From a virus, in the IMG/VR virus record IMGVR_UViG_3300035701_005466, positions 1-52,025 of that record: a stretch of 52,025 nucleotides of DNA, one strand, 5' to 3'. Below are positions 26,272 to 34,648 of the stretch, in pieces; the stretch's first letter is position 1; the number at the start of each line of letters is the position of its first letter. A model generated the notes under the pieces. That model was not told where the DNA came from. It did no database searches and worked only from the letters and a program-made list of their open reading frames with translations. Position numbers and translations under genes: made by a program.

Positions 26272-28278
26272 TCATGTCCATGTTATAGTGAACCCTAGTG
26301 CCTGCAGGAGTGATTTCACCTGAGCGTCTGTCATTTCTGCCTTCGATCCAAACCATGATACCTCATATAAGAATCCCTCAGCAGCTGCAGCAAGTGCTCC
26401 AGTTTCTGCACCAAGATATAAGCCAGATCCTGTCATTGCCGTACCAAACGTTGGCGTCATTTTATCAATATCAGTGTAACCAACGCATGCCGCACCAGTA
26501 CGATTTACTTTAATTGCAACTGGATGAACAAGCCCGTCACATGGACTTCCTGTTCCAATGTTAACATTTGAAGTTGTAGACTCTGTTGCTGTTTTTCCCG
26601 TTGACTTTAGTATAACTGCAGAACGAGTTGATGCACTAGTTCCTTGAGCAATAATGCCGCGATCAGCTGCTGGTGCAGAGCTTGGAAACAAGATATACGA
26701 AATTGTTAGCATGCTTGTGCTTGACAGATCTGGGAGTGCAGAATTTACAGAAACAATTTGCCTTGCAGATCCATCGGTAACATTCATTGATTTTCTAACC
26801 CAGCCAGTTACGCTTTGGAACGTTGAAGTATTTATTGAACATGTTAATGCATTATTGCTGATGAAATCTATTGGATACCCACCAGCGGCCGATGTATTAA
26901 TTACATCTTGAAATGAATGTCCCATATCTGGAACTCCGCCACCCGGTAGAGTTGTTAATGAACTGCCGGTGAGGAATGCTTGCCATTGTGCATATGAGCC
27001 AGGTGCATATTTCTTGCTTAGTGCATCACGAATAACACCTGTAATTCCATCAATCACAGAGACAGAAGCGATCACACTTGTATCAGAATCTCCATTTACA
27101 TTTGTAGCTTTAACAGTGACAGAATATGTTCCTGAAACTGCATATGCATGAAGAACTGGTGACAATGAAGATGTTGAACTTCCATCACCGAATGACCATG
27201 AAAGTGATGTTATAGCTCCACCATAAGAAACAGATGTACTTGTAAATGAAGCTGTTAACCCATTAGATGTGTCAGCATCCAGTGATGCTACTGGAAGAAC
27301 ATTAATCCCACACGCATTAGCGATTGCCGCAGCATAAAGATTACCTCCAAGAATATAACCATTAGCATTGTAGTGAGTACCATCAAACCAACCAGAAGCT
27401 TGATTAATTTGATCTCTATTTACTAATGTTGCGCTATTACTTGCTGTAGCACAATAATTTGCCTGCCAATACCTGGTTGTATCTTTAAATCCATATGTTG
27501 CGCTGTCAGCGTCAGCATTTAATTGGCCAATAACTGCTGGAATTGTTTTACCGCCGGGTCCAATTTTTCCAAGTGCATTTCTCATTTGAGTAAAATGGTC
27601 AATTAGAAATTGGCCATATGCATTTGCATTTGCAGATGATTTAGAATCTGCTTCGCCTTGATCCCAAACCATTACAAGCTCAGTACAGCTTAGCGCTGTC
27701 ATTACATTTTGAACAAATACTACAGATGAAGATGCTAAGTTTGGTGGTGATGTCGATGCTGGATATGTTGACAACGGTCCCCACTGCGCGACCGCGCTAC
27801 CACCAATTGAATATCCGCCAAATGCAAATCTTGTTGGGTTAACCCTATCGAGCGTTCTCAGCGATGATGCTTCAAACCCAAGTTTAAGAGCGCCGCCAAA
27901 ATTCATTGGCGCAAGTGATCCAGAAAATACTTCCCAAACCGGTGGGTCTGTTGGCGAAGCAGATTCTGATGCTGTTATTTGAACGTTAGTGTAGCTCGCT
28001 GTGTATGACAATAATGTCGATGAAAGATTTGTTATTGGGCCATGCGGTTGTGAGTTAGATTGCCCGAAAAATAATATAAGTGTCTTAGCGCCAAAAATTG
28101 CATTCGATGAAAGAGATAACGGGTTAAATGTTGATGCTAGTGTTCCAGTGCCGACAAAAACATATGATCCTGCCGAGCTTAAATTAATCGCTCCAAATAT
28201 AAGACCTGCAGATCCGGTGTTAATTGCTCCAATTTGAACAGATCCCCAAGATCCTATTGAAAGTGTTGTATATCCCAT
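26272..28278 (-). CDS. SGNH/SASA-type carbohydrate esterase with PKD domain (tail enzyme)
   Basis: Seen: 668 residues. The N-terminal 60 are Gly/Ser-rich beta repeats (GSAGLIFGAINLSSAG). The catalytic domain at about 65-322 has FFGQSNS (block I, S74 in GQSN), FAFGGYSIGGSAVAQW at 151-166, VWDQGEADS at 204-212 and FDGTHYNANGY at 298-308 (D299, H302). These match the Ser, Asp and His of the SASA/acetyl-esterase branch of SGNH hydrolases. A PKD domain (about 330-410, SWSFGDGSSTSS, YSVTVKATNVNGDS) and a LamG-like module (about 430-668) follow. Known: such enzymes remove O-acetyl groups from sialic acids, xylans or O-antigens. Inferred: on the virion it would strip acetyl groups from the host glycan. 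No signal peptide, as expected for a tail protein. Confidence 0.8.
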   Translation of the reverse strand: MGYTTLSIGSWGSVQIGAINTGSAGLIFGAINLSSAGSYVFVGTGTLASTFNPLSLSSNAIFGAKTLILFFGQSNSQPHGPITNLSSTLLSYTASYTNVQITASESASPTDPPVWEVFSGSLAPMNFGGALKLGFEASSLRTLDRVNPTRFAFGGYSIGGSAVAQWGPLSTYPASTSPPNLASSSVVFVQNVMTALSCTELVMVWDQGEADSKSSANANAYGQFLIDHFTQMRNALGKIGPGGKTIPAVIGQLNADADSATYGFKDTTRYWQANYCATASNSATLVNRDQINQASGWFDGTHYNANGYILGGNLYAAAIANACGINVLPVASLDADTSNGLTASFTSTSVSYGGAITSLSWSFGDGSSTSSLSPVLHAYAVSGTYSVTVKATNVNGDSDTSVIASVSVIDGITGVIRDALSKKYAPGSYAQWQAFLTGSSLTTLPGGGVPDMGHSFQDVINTSAAGGYPIDFISNNALTCSINTSTFQSVTGWVRKSMNVTDGSARQIVSVNSALPDLSSTSMLTISYILFPSSAPAADRGIIAQGTSASTRSAVILKSTGKTATESTTSNVNIGTGSPCDGLVHPVAIKVNRTGAACVGYTDIDKMTPTFGTAMTGSGLYLGAETGALAAAAEGFLYEVSWFGSKAEMTDAQVKSLLQALGFTITWT

Positions 28279-28670
28279 TATGGTGGAAACCCAGCTGACC
28301 CAGAAAATACAATTGATGATGTTGCATACATCAATTCATCTGATTCAAATCTAATTATAGAAAGAGTAAATGAACCTGTGACAGTTTCTCTAATCATTGC
28401 AATATTGTATGGATTTTCATCAAATATTGGAGCATTTACCAGGTCTACACGGCCATTTGATGATGTGACAAATATTGTTCCAGTTTGAGTTGATAATGTT
28501 GCTTTCTCATACTGAAGTGACAAAACGTTATTTGTATTTACATCTGTAAATGTTGCTATTGCCCCGCTAAGAACAGTTGGTTCAAGAACACCATTCCCAA
28601 CCAATGGAAACCGTACCCTTATCTCGAACGAAAAGGGACCACCGACACCGGTGCCACCAATTTCAGGCAT
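28278..28670 (-). CDS. Small beta-rich tail protein, 130 aa
   Basis: Not recognised. The sequence alternates hydrophobic and polar residues (FSFEIRVRFPLVGNG, SGAIATFTDVNTNNVLSLQ, GTIFVTSSNGRVDLVNAP, SFTLSIIRFES), suggesting a single beta sandwich. It overlaps the upstream gene by eight bases and the esterase gene by one (TAATG), so it is translated with them. Within the inserted block it may be a structural adaptor or chaperone for the esterase; this is position-based inference. Confidence 0.62.
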   Translation of the reverse strand: MPEIGGTGVGGPFSFEIRVRFPLVGNGVLEPTVLSGAIATFTDVNTNNVLSLQYEKATLSTQTGTIFVTSSNGRVDLVNAPIFDENPYNIAMIRETVTGSFTLSIIRFESDELMYATSSIVFSGSAGFPP

Positions 28671-29070
28671 TGGCGTCTGTTAAAGTCCATGCTGTAATTG
28701 TAACTGTGCCATTAATTGTAATTGCAATATTGTCAAGTGTTAAATCGCCACCGCCGCCACTCACAGTAACAGTTCCCTGCATGTGGCAAGTTGTTCCATC
28801 TGATGCATATAGCCTGAAGTGTGCAGCAGTTCCTGATGCTAGTGCTGCAGAAGTTGTCCAGGATCCAAGTTTTGCTTTGGAGCCCGCAGCTGCAGCTGAC
28901 AACCAATCAGCTGGAAGAGTGAGCGCTGCCAGCGCAGTACCAGAATCAGCTTGCGAGCAGTCTGCGGGCTGGCTGCCTGTTCTAATTTTAAGAACAGCAG
29001 ATACACCTGTAGCAGTCTCAATCGCATCAAGACGCGCATTTCTAACAGTTACAGAAAGTTGAGTTGCCAT
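28663..29070 (-). CDS. Phage tail-associated protein with Ala-rich start (ATQLSVTVRNARLDAIE type)
   Basis: The 135-residue protein begins MATQLSVTVRNARLDAIE, with TATGVSAVLKIRTGSQPADC, LTLPADWLSAAAAGSK and HFRLYASDGTTCHMQGTVT following. This start and body match a protein type frequent in tail regions of unrelated siphophages and myophages, where it is annotated hypothetical or structural. By eye it is clearly richer in G and C than its neighbours (runs such as gcagctgcagctgac on the plus strand), a sign of recent acquisition. It starts nine bases after the interrupted 642-residue gene, with a GGAAATAAC spacer as ribosome site. Confidence 0.7.
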   Translation of the reverse strand: MATQLSVTVRNARLDAIETATGVSAVLKIRTGSQPADCSQADSGTALAALTLPADWLSAAAAGSKAKLGSWTTSAALASGTAAHFRLYASDGTTCHMQGTVTVSGGGGDLTLDNIAITINGTVTITAWTLTDANA

Positions 29071-29079
29071 GTTATTTCC

Positions 29080-31008
29080 TTATGAAGTCATCACACCTGG
29101 TGATGGAGATACTGCAATACTTACAAGCGTTGGTACAGATCCAGTTGCATTTAGTGCAATGCTTCCGAATGTAGAGCCAAGTGTGCCAGTAATTAGTGAA
29201 ATCATTATTCCAGTTGAACTTAATCCAATAGTACCTAGTGTTACACCCAATGATCCTGTTGAAATATTTACTGTTCCAGATGAGAATATGAATGAAAGCT
29301 CAGAGCCAACAGGAATACGCAATGAATAAGCACTTTTCTCTGCAACTATTCTGCTAACAGGAAGTCTTGCTTCTGTTTTCCTGGCATACTCTTTAAGTCT
29401 AACAAACCCATTATCCAATCCATAAGATCGTAATAATGATTCGACTGATTCACGCGTTCCCTTTGTTTTATAAATGTATACAAGATTTAGTATAGTTCTA
29501 CGCCAAAAAGCTGTTTTAATACTTGATAATTTTGTTGTCAATCCAATATTCCCATTTGGACCAGTTTGCACATCACGTCCAATAAAATATTTCATTGCAT
29601 CTATATTTGCAAAGCTTCCATGAAGATCCCATCCAAAAAATCTGCCAACTTCATCAAGCAATTCATCTGGAGCTTGGTCAAAGCTACCGTATTCAACTCG
29701 TCTCAAATTAACCAATTGATTGATATACAATTTAATTCTATCAAAATGTCTTGCTAGAATCAGAGCAAAATTCTTAAAAGTATCTGATGATTCTTTATTC
29801 CCTTCTGAATATATTCCTGGAAACATTTTGAAAATCATACTTTCGTTGTTTCTATCGTAAAGTGCACCAGTCACCTGTGCTCCAACAACATAGTAAACAA
29901 CATTTGGATCATATAGTGACAAGACAGGATCTGCAGATTCATTTACTAATGATCCAGATCCTCTAGATCCAGAGAAAAATGACTGTATTCTTCCATTTAA
30001 TCTATGACCAGAATTATCACGTACTATTGATGCAACTGAGCTTGGTGTATTAAAAAAAGCATCATTAAATCGCCAAGCAGCTATTAACCCAGATTGAGCA
30101 AATATTTTTCTGTTGTATGTTCCACTTAAACTTGCTTTAGTTTTAGCAATTGACCAAGCACTTATATTGTCTAAACTTCCAGTAAATGGTCTAACAATTT
30201 TGCTTGCTATAGAACCAGATCCTATAAAAAATGATCCTGATACTAAATCATATCGTGTCCCAATAATTATATTAGATGAATCAGTTAATACTGGATATAT
30301 ACCAGCTGTTCCAATGTACATAGCAGTAGAACCAGTCAATGATGTTCTATCCACCGTTGCTGCAAAAAATGAAGGCATGCTTGTGGTAGTACCTGAGACT
30401 GTAACGGTTGTTGAGCCAGAAATTACTTGAAAAAATATAGATGAACCTGAAGTGAAAACAGAGTATCCATCAGATGACCCAACTTTTTGTTTTTGGAATA
30501 TTACCTGTACATCATTTGATCCAGTTAAAGCTGGTACATCTATCCATCCCTGGATAGAGAATGATCCAGTTCCTGGACTTAAAAATGAAGTTTTAGAAAC
30601 GCCATCTTGTATACCAAAGTCGTCAATTCTGACATATGAGCTTGAAATAGCTGGATTTAATCTTAAGTGACTTAATGTTGATGGCCACAGATTAAGAAAA
30701 TACTGTTGATAGCCATCTAATGAATTTATAAACTGTTGTAGATCATCAACTGTACCACCAGCAGGATATGAATTTAGAATCTGATCAGCAGTAACTGTTG
30801 CATATGACTCAGCTGAATTAAATGTTACAAAGTTTGATAAATCTGAGTAATCAACTTTAAGCTGAACACTATCGGTACCCGTAGAAAGTGTACTGATAAG
30901 ATCATTTTCAGAAGAAATATTTGAAAATGATGATGCATTTTGAGTTGTTACTCCTGCAGCACCACCAGCATTTAAGTTACCATCAAAAAGCTTGAATATC
31001 TCTGACAA
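29080..31008 (-). CDS. LamG tail/baseplate protein with P2 gpI-like segment, interrupted 3' end
   Basis: Seen: 642 residues. A LamG domain spans about 140-320 (GTGSFSIQGWIDVPAL, FFAATVDRTSL, FTGSLDNISAWSIAKTK). A helical part at about 405-530 (SDTFKNFALILARHFDRIKL, DELLDEVGRFFGWDL, YIYKTKGTRESVESLLRSYG) resembles the P2 gpI/tail-protein-I fold found in baseplate wedges. A conserved stretch to about residue 575 follows, then Gly/Ser/Thr-rich repeats and an abrupt end in LVSIAVSPSPGVMTS, the first strand of a Big_2 domain with nothing after it. The missing remainder begins the 582-residue ORF 2.8 kb downstream. Directly preceded by the DNRLRE-like gene and gp6. Baseplate role by order and pattern. 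Confidence 0.7.
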   Translation of the reverse strand: MSEIFKLFDGNLNAGGAAGVTTQNASSFSNISSENDLISTLSTGTDSVQLKVDYSDLSNFVTFNSAESYATVTADQILNSYPAGGTVDDLQQFINSLDGYQQYFLNLWPSTLSHLRLNPAISSSYVRIDDFGIQDGVSKTSFLSPGTGSFSIQGWIDVPALTGSNDVQVIFQKQKVGSSDGYSVFTSGSSIFFQVISGSTTVTVSGTTTSMPSFFAATVDRTSLTGSTAMYIGTAGIYPVLTDSSNIIIGTRYDLVSGSFFIGSGSIASKIVRPFTGSLDNISAWSIAKTKASLSGTYNRKIFAQSGLIAAWRFNDAFFNTPSSVASIVRDNSGHRLNGRIQSFFSGSRGSGSLVNESADPVLSLYDPNVVYYVVGAQVTGALYDRNNESMIFKMFPGIYSEGNKESSDTFKNFALILARHFDRIKLYINQLVNLRRVEYGSFDQAPDELLDEVGRFFGWDLHGSFANIDAMKYFIGRDVQTGPNGNIGLTTKLSSIKTAFWRRTILNLVYIYKTKGTRESVESLLRSYGLDNGFVRLKEYARKTEARLPVSRIVAEKSAYSLRIPVGSELSFIFSSGTVNISTGSLGVTLGTIGLSSTGIMISLITGTLGSTFGSIALNATGSVPTLVSIAVSPSPGVMTS

Positions 31009-32391
31009 TTAAATCACCCTAAATCTAAAACCGCCATCTATTATTTGACGACGACCCTGCTCATTAACAAGGAAAATAACTCTGTATGCATTTCCAGCAT
31101 GCAAATTATTCATGAATAATTTAAATGAATTACCATTTTCACCATAAGATAACTTGGTATGATTTTGTGATCCTGTACCAAATGGTATTACTCTTTCTCG
31201 TGTTGAATCATTTTCTATTGCATAATATGCTTGTTCAACAATGTATGGAGTAGATTTAAGTGATGCAGTCTGTACTACAGCAAGTGTATTTAGTTTTTTC
31301 CTGAACATGACTTCAAGTACTGCCACATCTTCAGGTAAATATTCATCTTGCATATTTCTAATGCGAGCTGTTAATGGTGATTGAACAAGTGATTGTACTG
31401 GACCAGCTGTGATTATTGAAAATGTTCCAGTATTAAATGCAAATGAACCAGAACCCCATGAATCATAAAAAATTGATCCGCTGTAAGGTCTTCCACTTGA
31501 AAATGTTCCAGTTGGCAATGAAAATGATGCACTATAAATACCAGTGCTTGTTCCACTCGATGCAGTCAAATATACTAAAACACCACTTGAATCAGAAATT
31601 GACACTGTCAAAAAATTACCAGGTAAATTTTGAAATGAGCCGCCAACTACGTCATATAAAAAAAGTGTTCCAGTACGGGCCCATTGCATATTAGCCCTAT
31701 CATCTCTTAGAGAGTCATTTGCCCTAGCCTCAATATATGGAACTCTATCTGTATAAAATGAATTTCTTGAATAAAACTTTTTTTGATAATAATCAATATA
31801 CACAGAATTTGATTCAATTGATGCTGTCATCATTAAACCAATTCCATTATTAGCAATAGTTCCAGAAAGCCATCCGTTTACTATTGGTGTAATATCAACT
31901 TCTACATCTTCTGTGCCTAAATCAAAATGTATTGATGCAGTTGGCGATGATAAATAATCACCACCGGGTGTAGTCCAAAATGAAGTAGATGTCCTCTTAT
32001 CCCAATTTGCATACCCTTTATCAACAAGATCAATATCATTACCAGTTCCTTCATCCCATGCAGATGAAACTGGCTTTAATGTCATATCATAACTTGTTGG
32101 TTGAGTGCCACCATGGGTTTTATGATTCATTCTAAGATAAAATGTTAATCCAGCATATGGTAGATCGCCAGATGCAGTCAGCGCTGTAAATGCGCTCATA
32201 TCAAATTGCATTAATATTCTGCTTAAGCTAGATGATCCAATCATTCCAGCTGCACCAGAAATTCCACTTCTTTTAAAAACGTCTAATTCTTCAGACAGCC
32301 CAACATTTGCCCCACTAAGCCTAGTGTAATTTGGATAACGAAAATCATTTGTTATCCATGTATCCTTAGTTGGGTATATTCTGAATATCAT
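31009..32391 (-). CDS. DNRLRE-like beta-sandwich virion protein
   Basis: The 460-residue protein begins MIFRIYPTKDTWITNDF, then LSEELDVFKR, SRILMQFDMSAF, LTFYLRMNHKTHGG, PVSSAWDEGTGND and VDITPIVNGWLSG. This is the strand order of DNRLRE/CBM96-like carbohydrate-binding modules, which carry a TxDTxI start and a W-x-E-G-x-G-ND block. The C-terminal half has Ig-like strands and ends VNEQGRRQIIDGGFRFRVI. Known: the fold is common in secreted and tail-associated adhesion proteins. It lies between gp6 and the LamG/gpI-like gene, overlapping gp6 by four bases. Probable baseplate or tail-fibre connector; no enzyme motif was seen. Confidence 0.65.
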   Translation of the reverse strand: MIFRIYPTKDTWITNDFRYPNYTRLSGANVGLSEELDVFKRSGISGAAGMIGSSSLSRILMQFDMSAFTALTASGDLPYAGLTFYLRMNHKTHGGTQPTSYDMTLKPVSSAWDEGTGNDIDLVDKGYANWDKRTSTSFWTTPGGDYLSSPTASIHFDLGTEDVEVDITPIVNGWLSGTIANNGIGLMMTASIESNSVYIDYYQKKFYSRNSFYTDRVPYIEARANDSLRDDRANMQWARTGTLFLYDVVGGSFQNLPGNFLTVSISDSSGVLVYLTASSGTSTGIYSASFSLPTGTFSSGRPYSGSIFYDSWGSGSFAFNTGTFSIITAGPVQSLVQSPLTARIRNMQDEYLPEDVAVLEVMFRKKLNTLAVVQTASLKSTPYIVEQAYYAIENDSTRERVIPFGTGSQNHTKLSYGENGNSFKLFMNNLHAGNAYRVIFLVNEQGRRQIIDGGFRFRVI

Positions 32392-34208
32392 CGTGCTGAC
32401 CCCACTATATCTTTATTAGGATATTTAACTTGAAAAATTGATTCATCTGGACAAATTAGCATTCCATCTCTAAGATTATTAGAAATATTAAACCTATCAT
32501 TTGAATAGACTAAGCCATCAGTTATTCCCATTACATTTGTAAATGATAACTCATAAACTGAGACTACACCTAAAACATTGTTTAATACAGATATTACATC
32601 TGATACTATTATCTGCTGTCCTATCTGTGATCTATCTTGACTGAAATAATCAGCTAGAATGTTTGTGCAATTCAATAAAACCTCAGAGCGGTTTCGACCT
32701 GGAGACACTATAATTCCAAAGTGCACTCTTATATCTAAGATACTTGCATCTAAAATGTTAATTCCGTCAGTTAACATTTTAAATTTCTTAAGATATGTTA
32801 TTAAATTAGATTTTAGTGTTGATGTTGCTAGAGATAAACTACCATTAGAATCTAGTGACAATATGTGAACATCATATGCATAGCGCCCAGAGTTTGATGG
32901 CTTTACAAAAACTTTCTCTGGACGACCAAACTTAGACGGTATTGAAAGTATTCTAGCTACAGCATCTTCTCTAGTAACGATACGACTCTGTGCAGCAAAG
33001 AAAGCTGCTGCATTTAATTTAATTTCTCTGATGGTTTCTTCTGGACCACCACCTGTCAATGAAACAGGATTTAGGCAACCAATAGATCCTTCTACATTTC
33101 CTTTTTTTAATGGATCTAGTCCAGTTGATGAGAATGATAAGTTTGCATTAGATGCTTGTCTTATACTTCTTGCTGGTGCATTTGTTTCATTTCCACCACC
33201 AACTCTGTATGTTACAGTAAGCGTTGTATTATGTGGAGATAAGCCAAGACTTCTAGTTTTAAGAAAATTCTGTGGATCTATAGAAAAGCTATTGAATGTT
33301 CTTCTTCCAGCAAGTGGTAAAGCATAACTTGCAACATTTGGAATGAGCTCATCATCAAAGCTTAATCCATCTCCAGACCCAAATATTAATGTTGATATAC
33401 CAGAAATTATATCTCTATCTACAATAAATCTATATGGTGCTGCCAATAATTTCATTGTATACGGTACAGTATCAGAGTCACTATTGACATTTGTAGTAGA
33501 TGTAAAAACCCAATCTTGTGCAAGATATTCAGTTTCTACCCATTCATTTCCAAGTGAATCAAATACACTTATAATCTCTATAACATCAACCTGTCCTAAA
33601 TCAAGACGCCGAAATTGTTGAAAATCTGTTATTGTAAAATTCTCTGTTACAGTATTACCAGCAACAATATCTACAGATCTCTGTATAGCAAAAAATGTTG
33701 GTATTCCAGTAGTTGAATCAAATTGAGATCCTGTTACTGATCTTCCTATAGATGCTGTAAATGGAATGTCGTCCAAAGTTTCATAAACTTTTCCATTTGT
33801 ACCAACAGCTTGAGATCCTTTTAAAAGTAATGGTGTATATGAATCATCTGGTACTACTTCACCAAATGAATTTACAGTAGCTGGAACTTGTATAGCCCAA
33901 AGTAATTTTCCAACAGAGGGCCGCTTTCCTTGCGGTCTATATCCTCTCATTTTTGCATTTGCTATAACATTTTTAAGTTGTGTAGCTGAGTCACCAGATT
34001 CATTGAATGCTTGATCAATATAGAAGTTTAGGCCGTCACCAACATAAGCACTCCATTCTAGAAATGCCATTCCAGGTGATGTCTCATTAAAATCTGTAAA
34101 TGATCCACTTGCATATGCTTTAGAGAATGTTATTAAATCTCTTTTTAATGATTTAAAGTCTCTGTTTAAAAGACTGACAATCTTTTCACCGTTAGTATTA
34201 ATTGCCAT
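32388..34208 (-). CDS. 6: Baseplate wedge protein, T4 gp6 / baseplate J type
   Basis: Seen: 606 residues. The N-terminus has a helical TSPGMAFLEWSAYVGDGLNFY segment (about 43-63), followed by MRGYRPQGKRPSVGKLLW. A long beta-rich middle leads to EETIREIKLNAAAFFAAQSR and IVTREDAVARILSIP (about 400-435), the conserved part of the baseplate J/gp6 family. LKKFKMLTDGINILDASILDI and VHFGIIVSPGRNRSEV follow, also a J hallmark. Known: gp6 dimers form the inner ring of the T4 baseplate. Length is close to T4 gp6 (660). The next gene upstream is gp25, as expected for a wedge operon, and the downstream neighbour overlaps by four bases. Confidence 0.87.
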   Translation of the reverse strand: MAINTNGEKIVSLLNRDFKSLKRDLITFSKAYASGSFTDFNETSPGMAFLEWSAYVGDGLNFYIDQAFNESGDSATQLKNVIANAKMRGYRPQGKRPSVGKLLWAIQVPATVNSFGEVVPDDSYTPLLLKGSQAVGTNGKVYETLDDIPFTASIGRSVTGSQFDSTTGIPTFFAIQRSVDIVAGNTVTENFTITDFQQFRRLDLGQVDVIEIISVFDSLGNEWVETEYLAQDWVFTSTTNVNSDSDTVPYTMKLLAAPYRFIVDRDIISGISTLIFGSGDGLSFDDELIPNVASYALPLAGRRTFNSFSIDPQNFLKTRSLGLSPHNTTLTVTYRVGGGNETNAPARSIRQASNANLSFSSTGLDPLKKGNVEGSIGCLNPVSLTGGGPEETIREIKLNAAAFFAAQSRIVTREDAVARILSIPSKFGRPEKVFVKPSNSGRYAYDVHILSLDSNGSLSLATSTLKSNLITYLKKFKMLTDGINILDASILDIRVHFGIIVSPGRNRSEVLLNCTNILADYFSQDRSQIGQQIIVSDVISVLNNVLGVVSVYELSFTNVMGITDGLVYSNDRFNISNNLRDGMLICPDESIFQVKYPNKDIVGSAR

Positions 34209-34217
34209 TTATTAACC

Positions 34218-34604
34218 TCATGCAATTGGAAACATTAGAAATAAGTTTATTGGAATATTTCCATATGTTAATTGCAATTCAATATTAAACCCAGGATCGG
34301 GAATTGATGCATCTTCTTCTGAAAGTGTGACAAATAGGCCGACAAGAGTTATAAATGGAAGCCATTGTGATAATTGGCTACTAATCCTATTTGCAATTTT
34401 TGCTTTGAGTGAATTTGTTTTGGGCTCAAACAAGTAATCTTGTAAGCTACAACCAAAATCTGCATGCATAACTCGTTCACCACGATTTGTAAGAAGCAAT
34501 GACCTTACATTAGATTGCAATGCAGATACAACATCTGATGTTGGCTCAAGATATCCTAATGAGCTTGTAGATAATGCGAATGGAAATGTTACACTTATAC
34601 TCAA
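34218..34604 (-). CDS. 25: Baseplate wedge protein, T4 gp25-like
   Basis: Seen: 128 residues with SALQSNVRSLLLTNRGERVM at about 28-47, HADFGCSLQDYLFEP at 48-62 and KAKIANRISSQLSQWLPFI around 69-87. This is the classical gp25/IraD family order, including the R-GER-(x)4-FGC/G-L core. T4 gp25 is 132 residues. Known: the protein joins the wedge and starts sheath assembly. The start used is TTG 34604; no ATG exists between it and the upstream gene and the ribosome site is weak, so the exact start is uncertain. The 44-base spacer before it contains an ATG with a 12-codon reading frame of no clear meaning. Followed by gp6 after nine bases. Confidence 0.87.
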   Translation of the reverse strand: MSISVTFPFALSTSSLGYLEPTSDVVSALQSNVRSLLLTNRGERVMHADFGCSLQDYLFEPKTNSLKAKIANRISSQLSQWLPFITLVGLFVTLSEEDASIPDPGFNIELQLTYGNIPINLFLMFPIA

Positions 34605-34648
34605 GACTAACGTACGTAGGTGATAGCAAAAGCTGTCGCTAACATCAA

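Noticed and set aside
28577-29062. A 161-codon open frame on the plus strand
   Set aside because: It is opposite two well-supported minus-strand tail genes in the GC-richer stretch, where long antisense frames arise by chance. The product has no recognisable motif.
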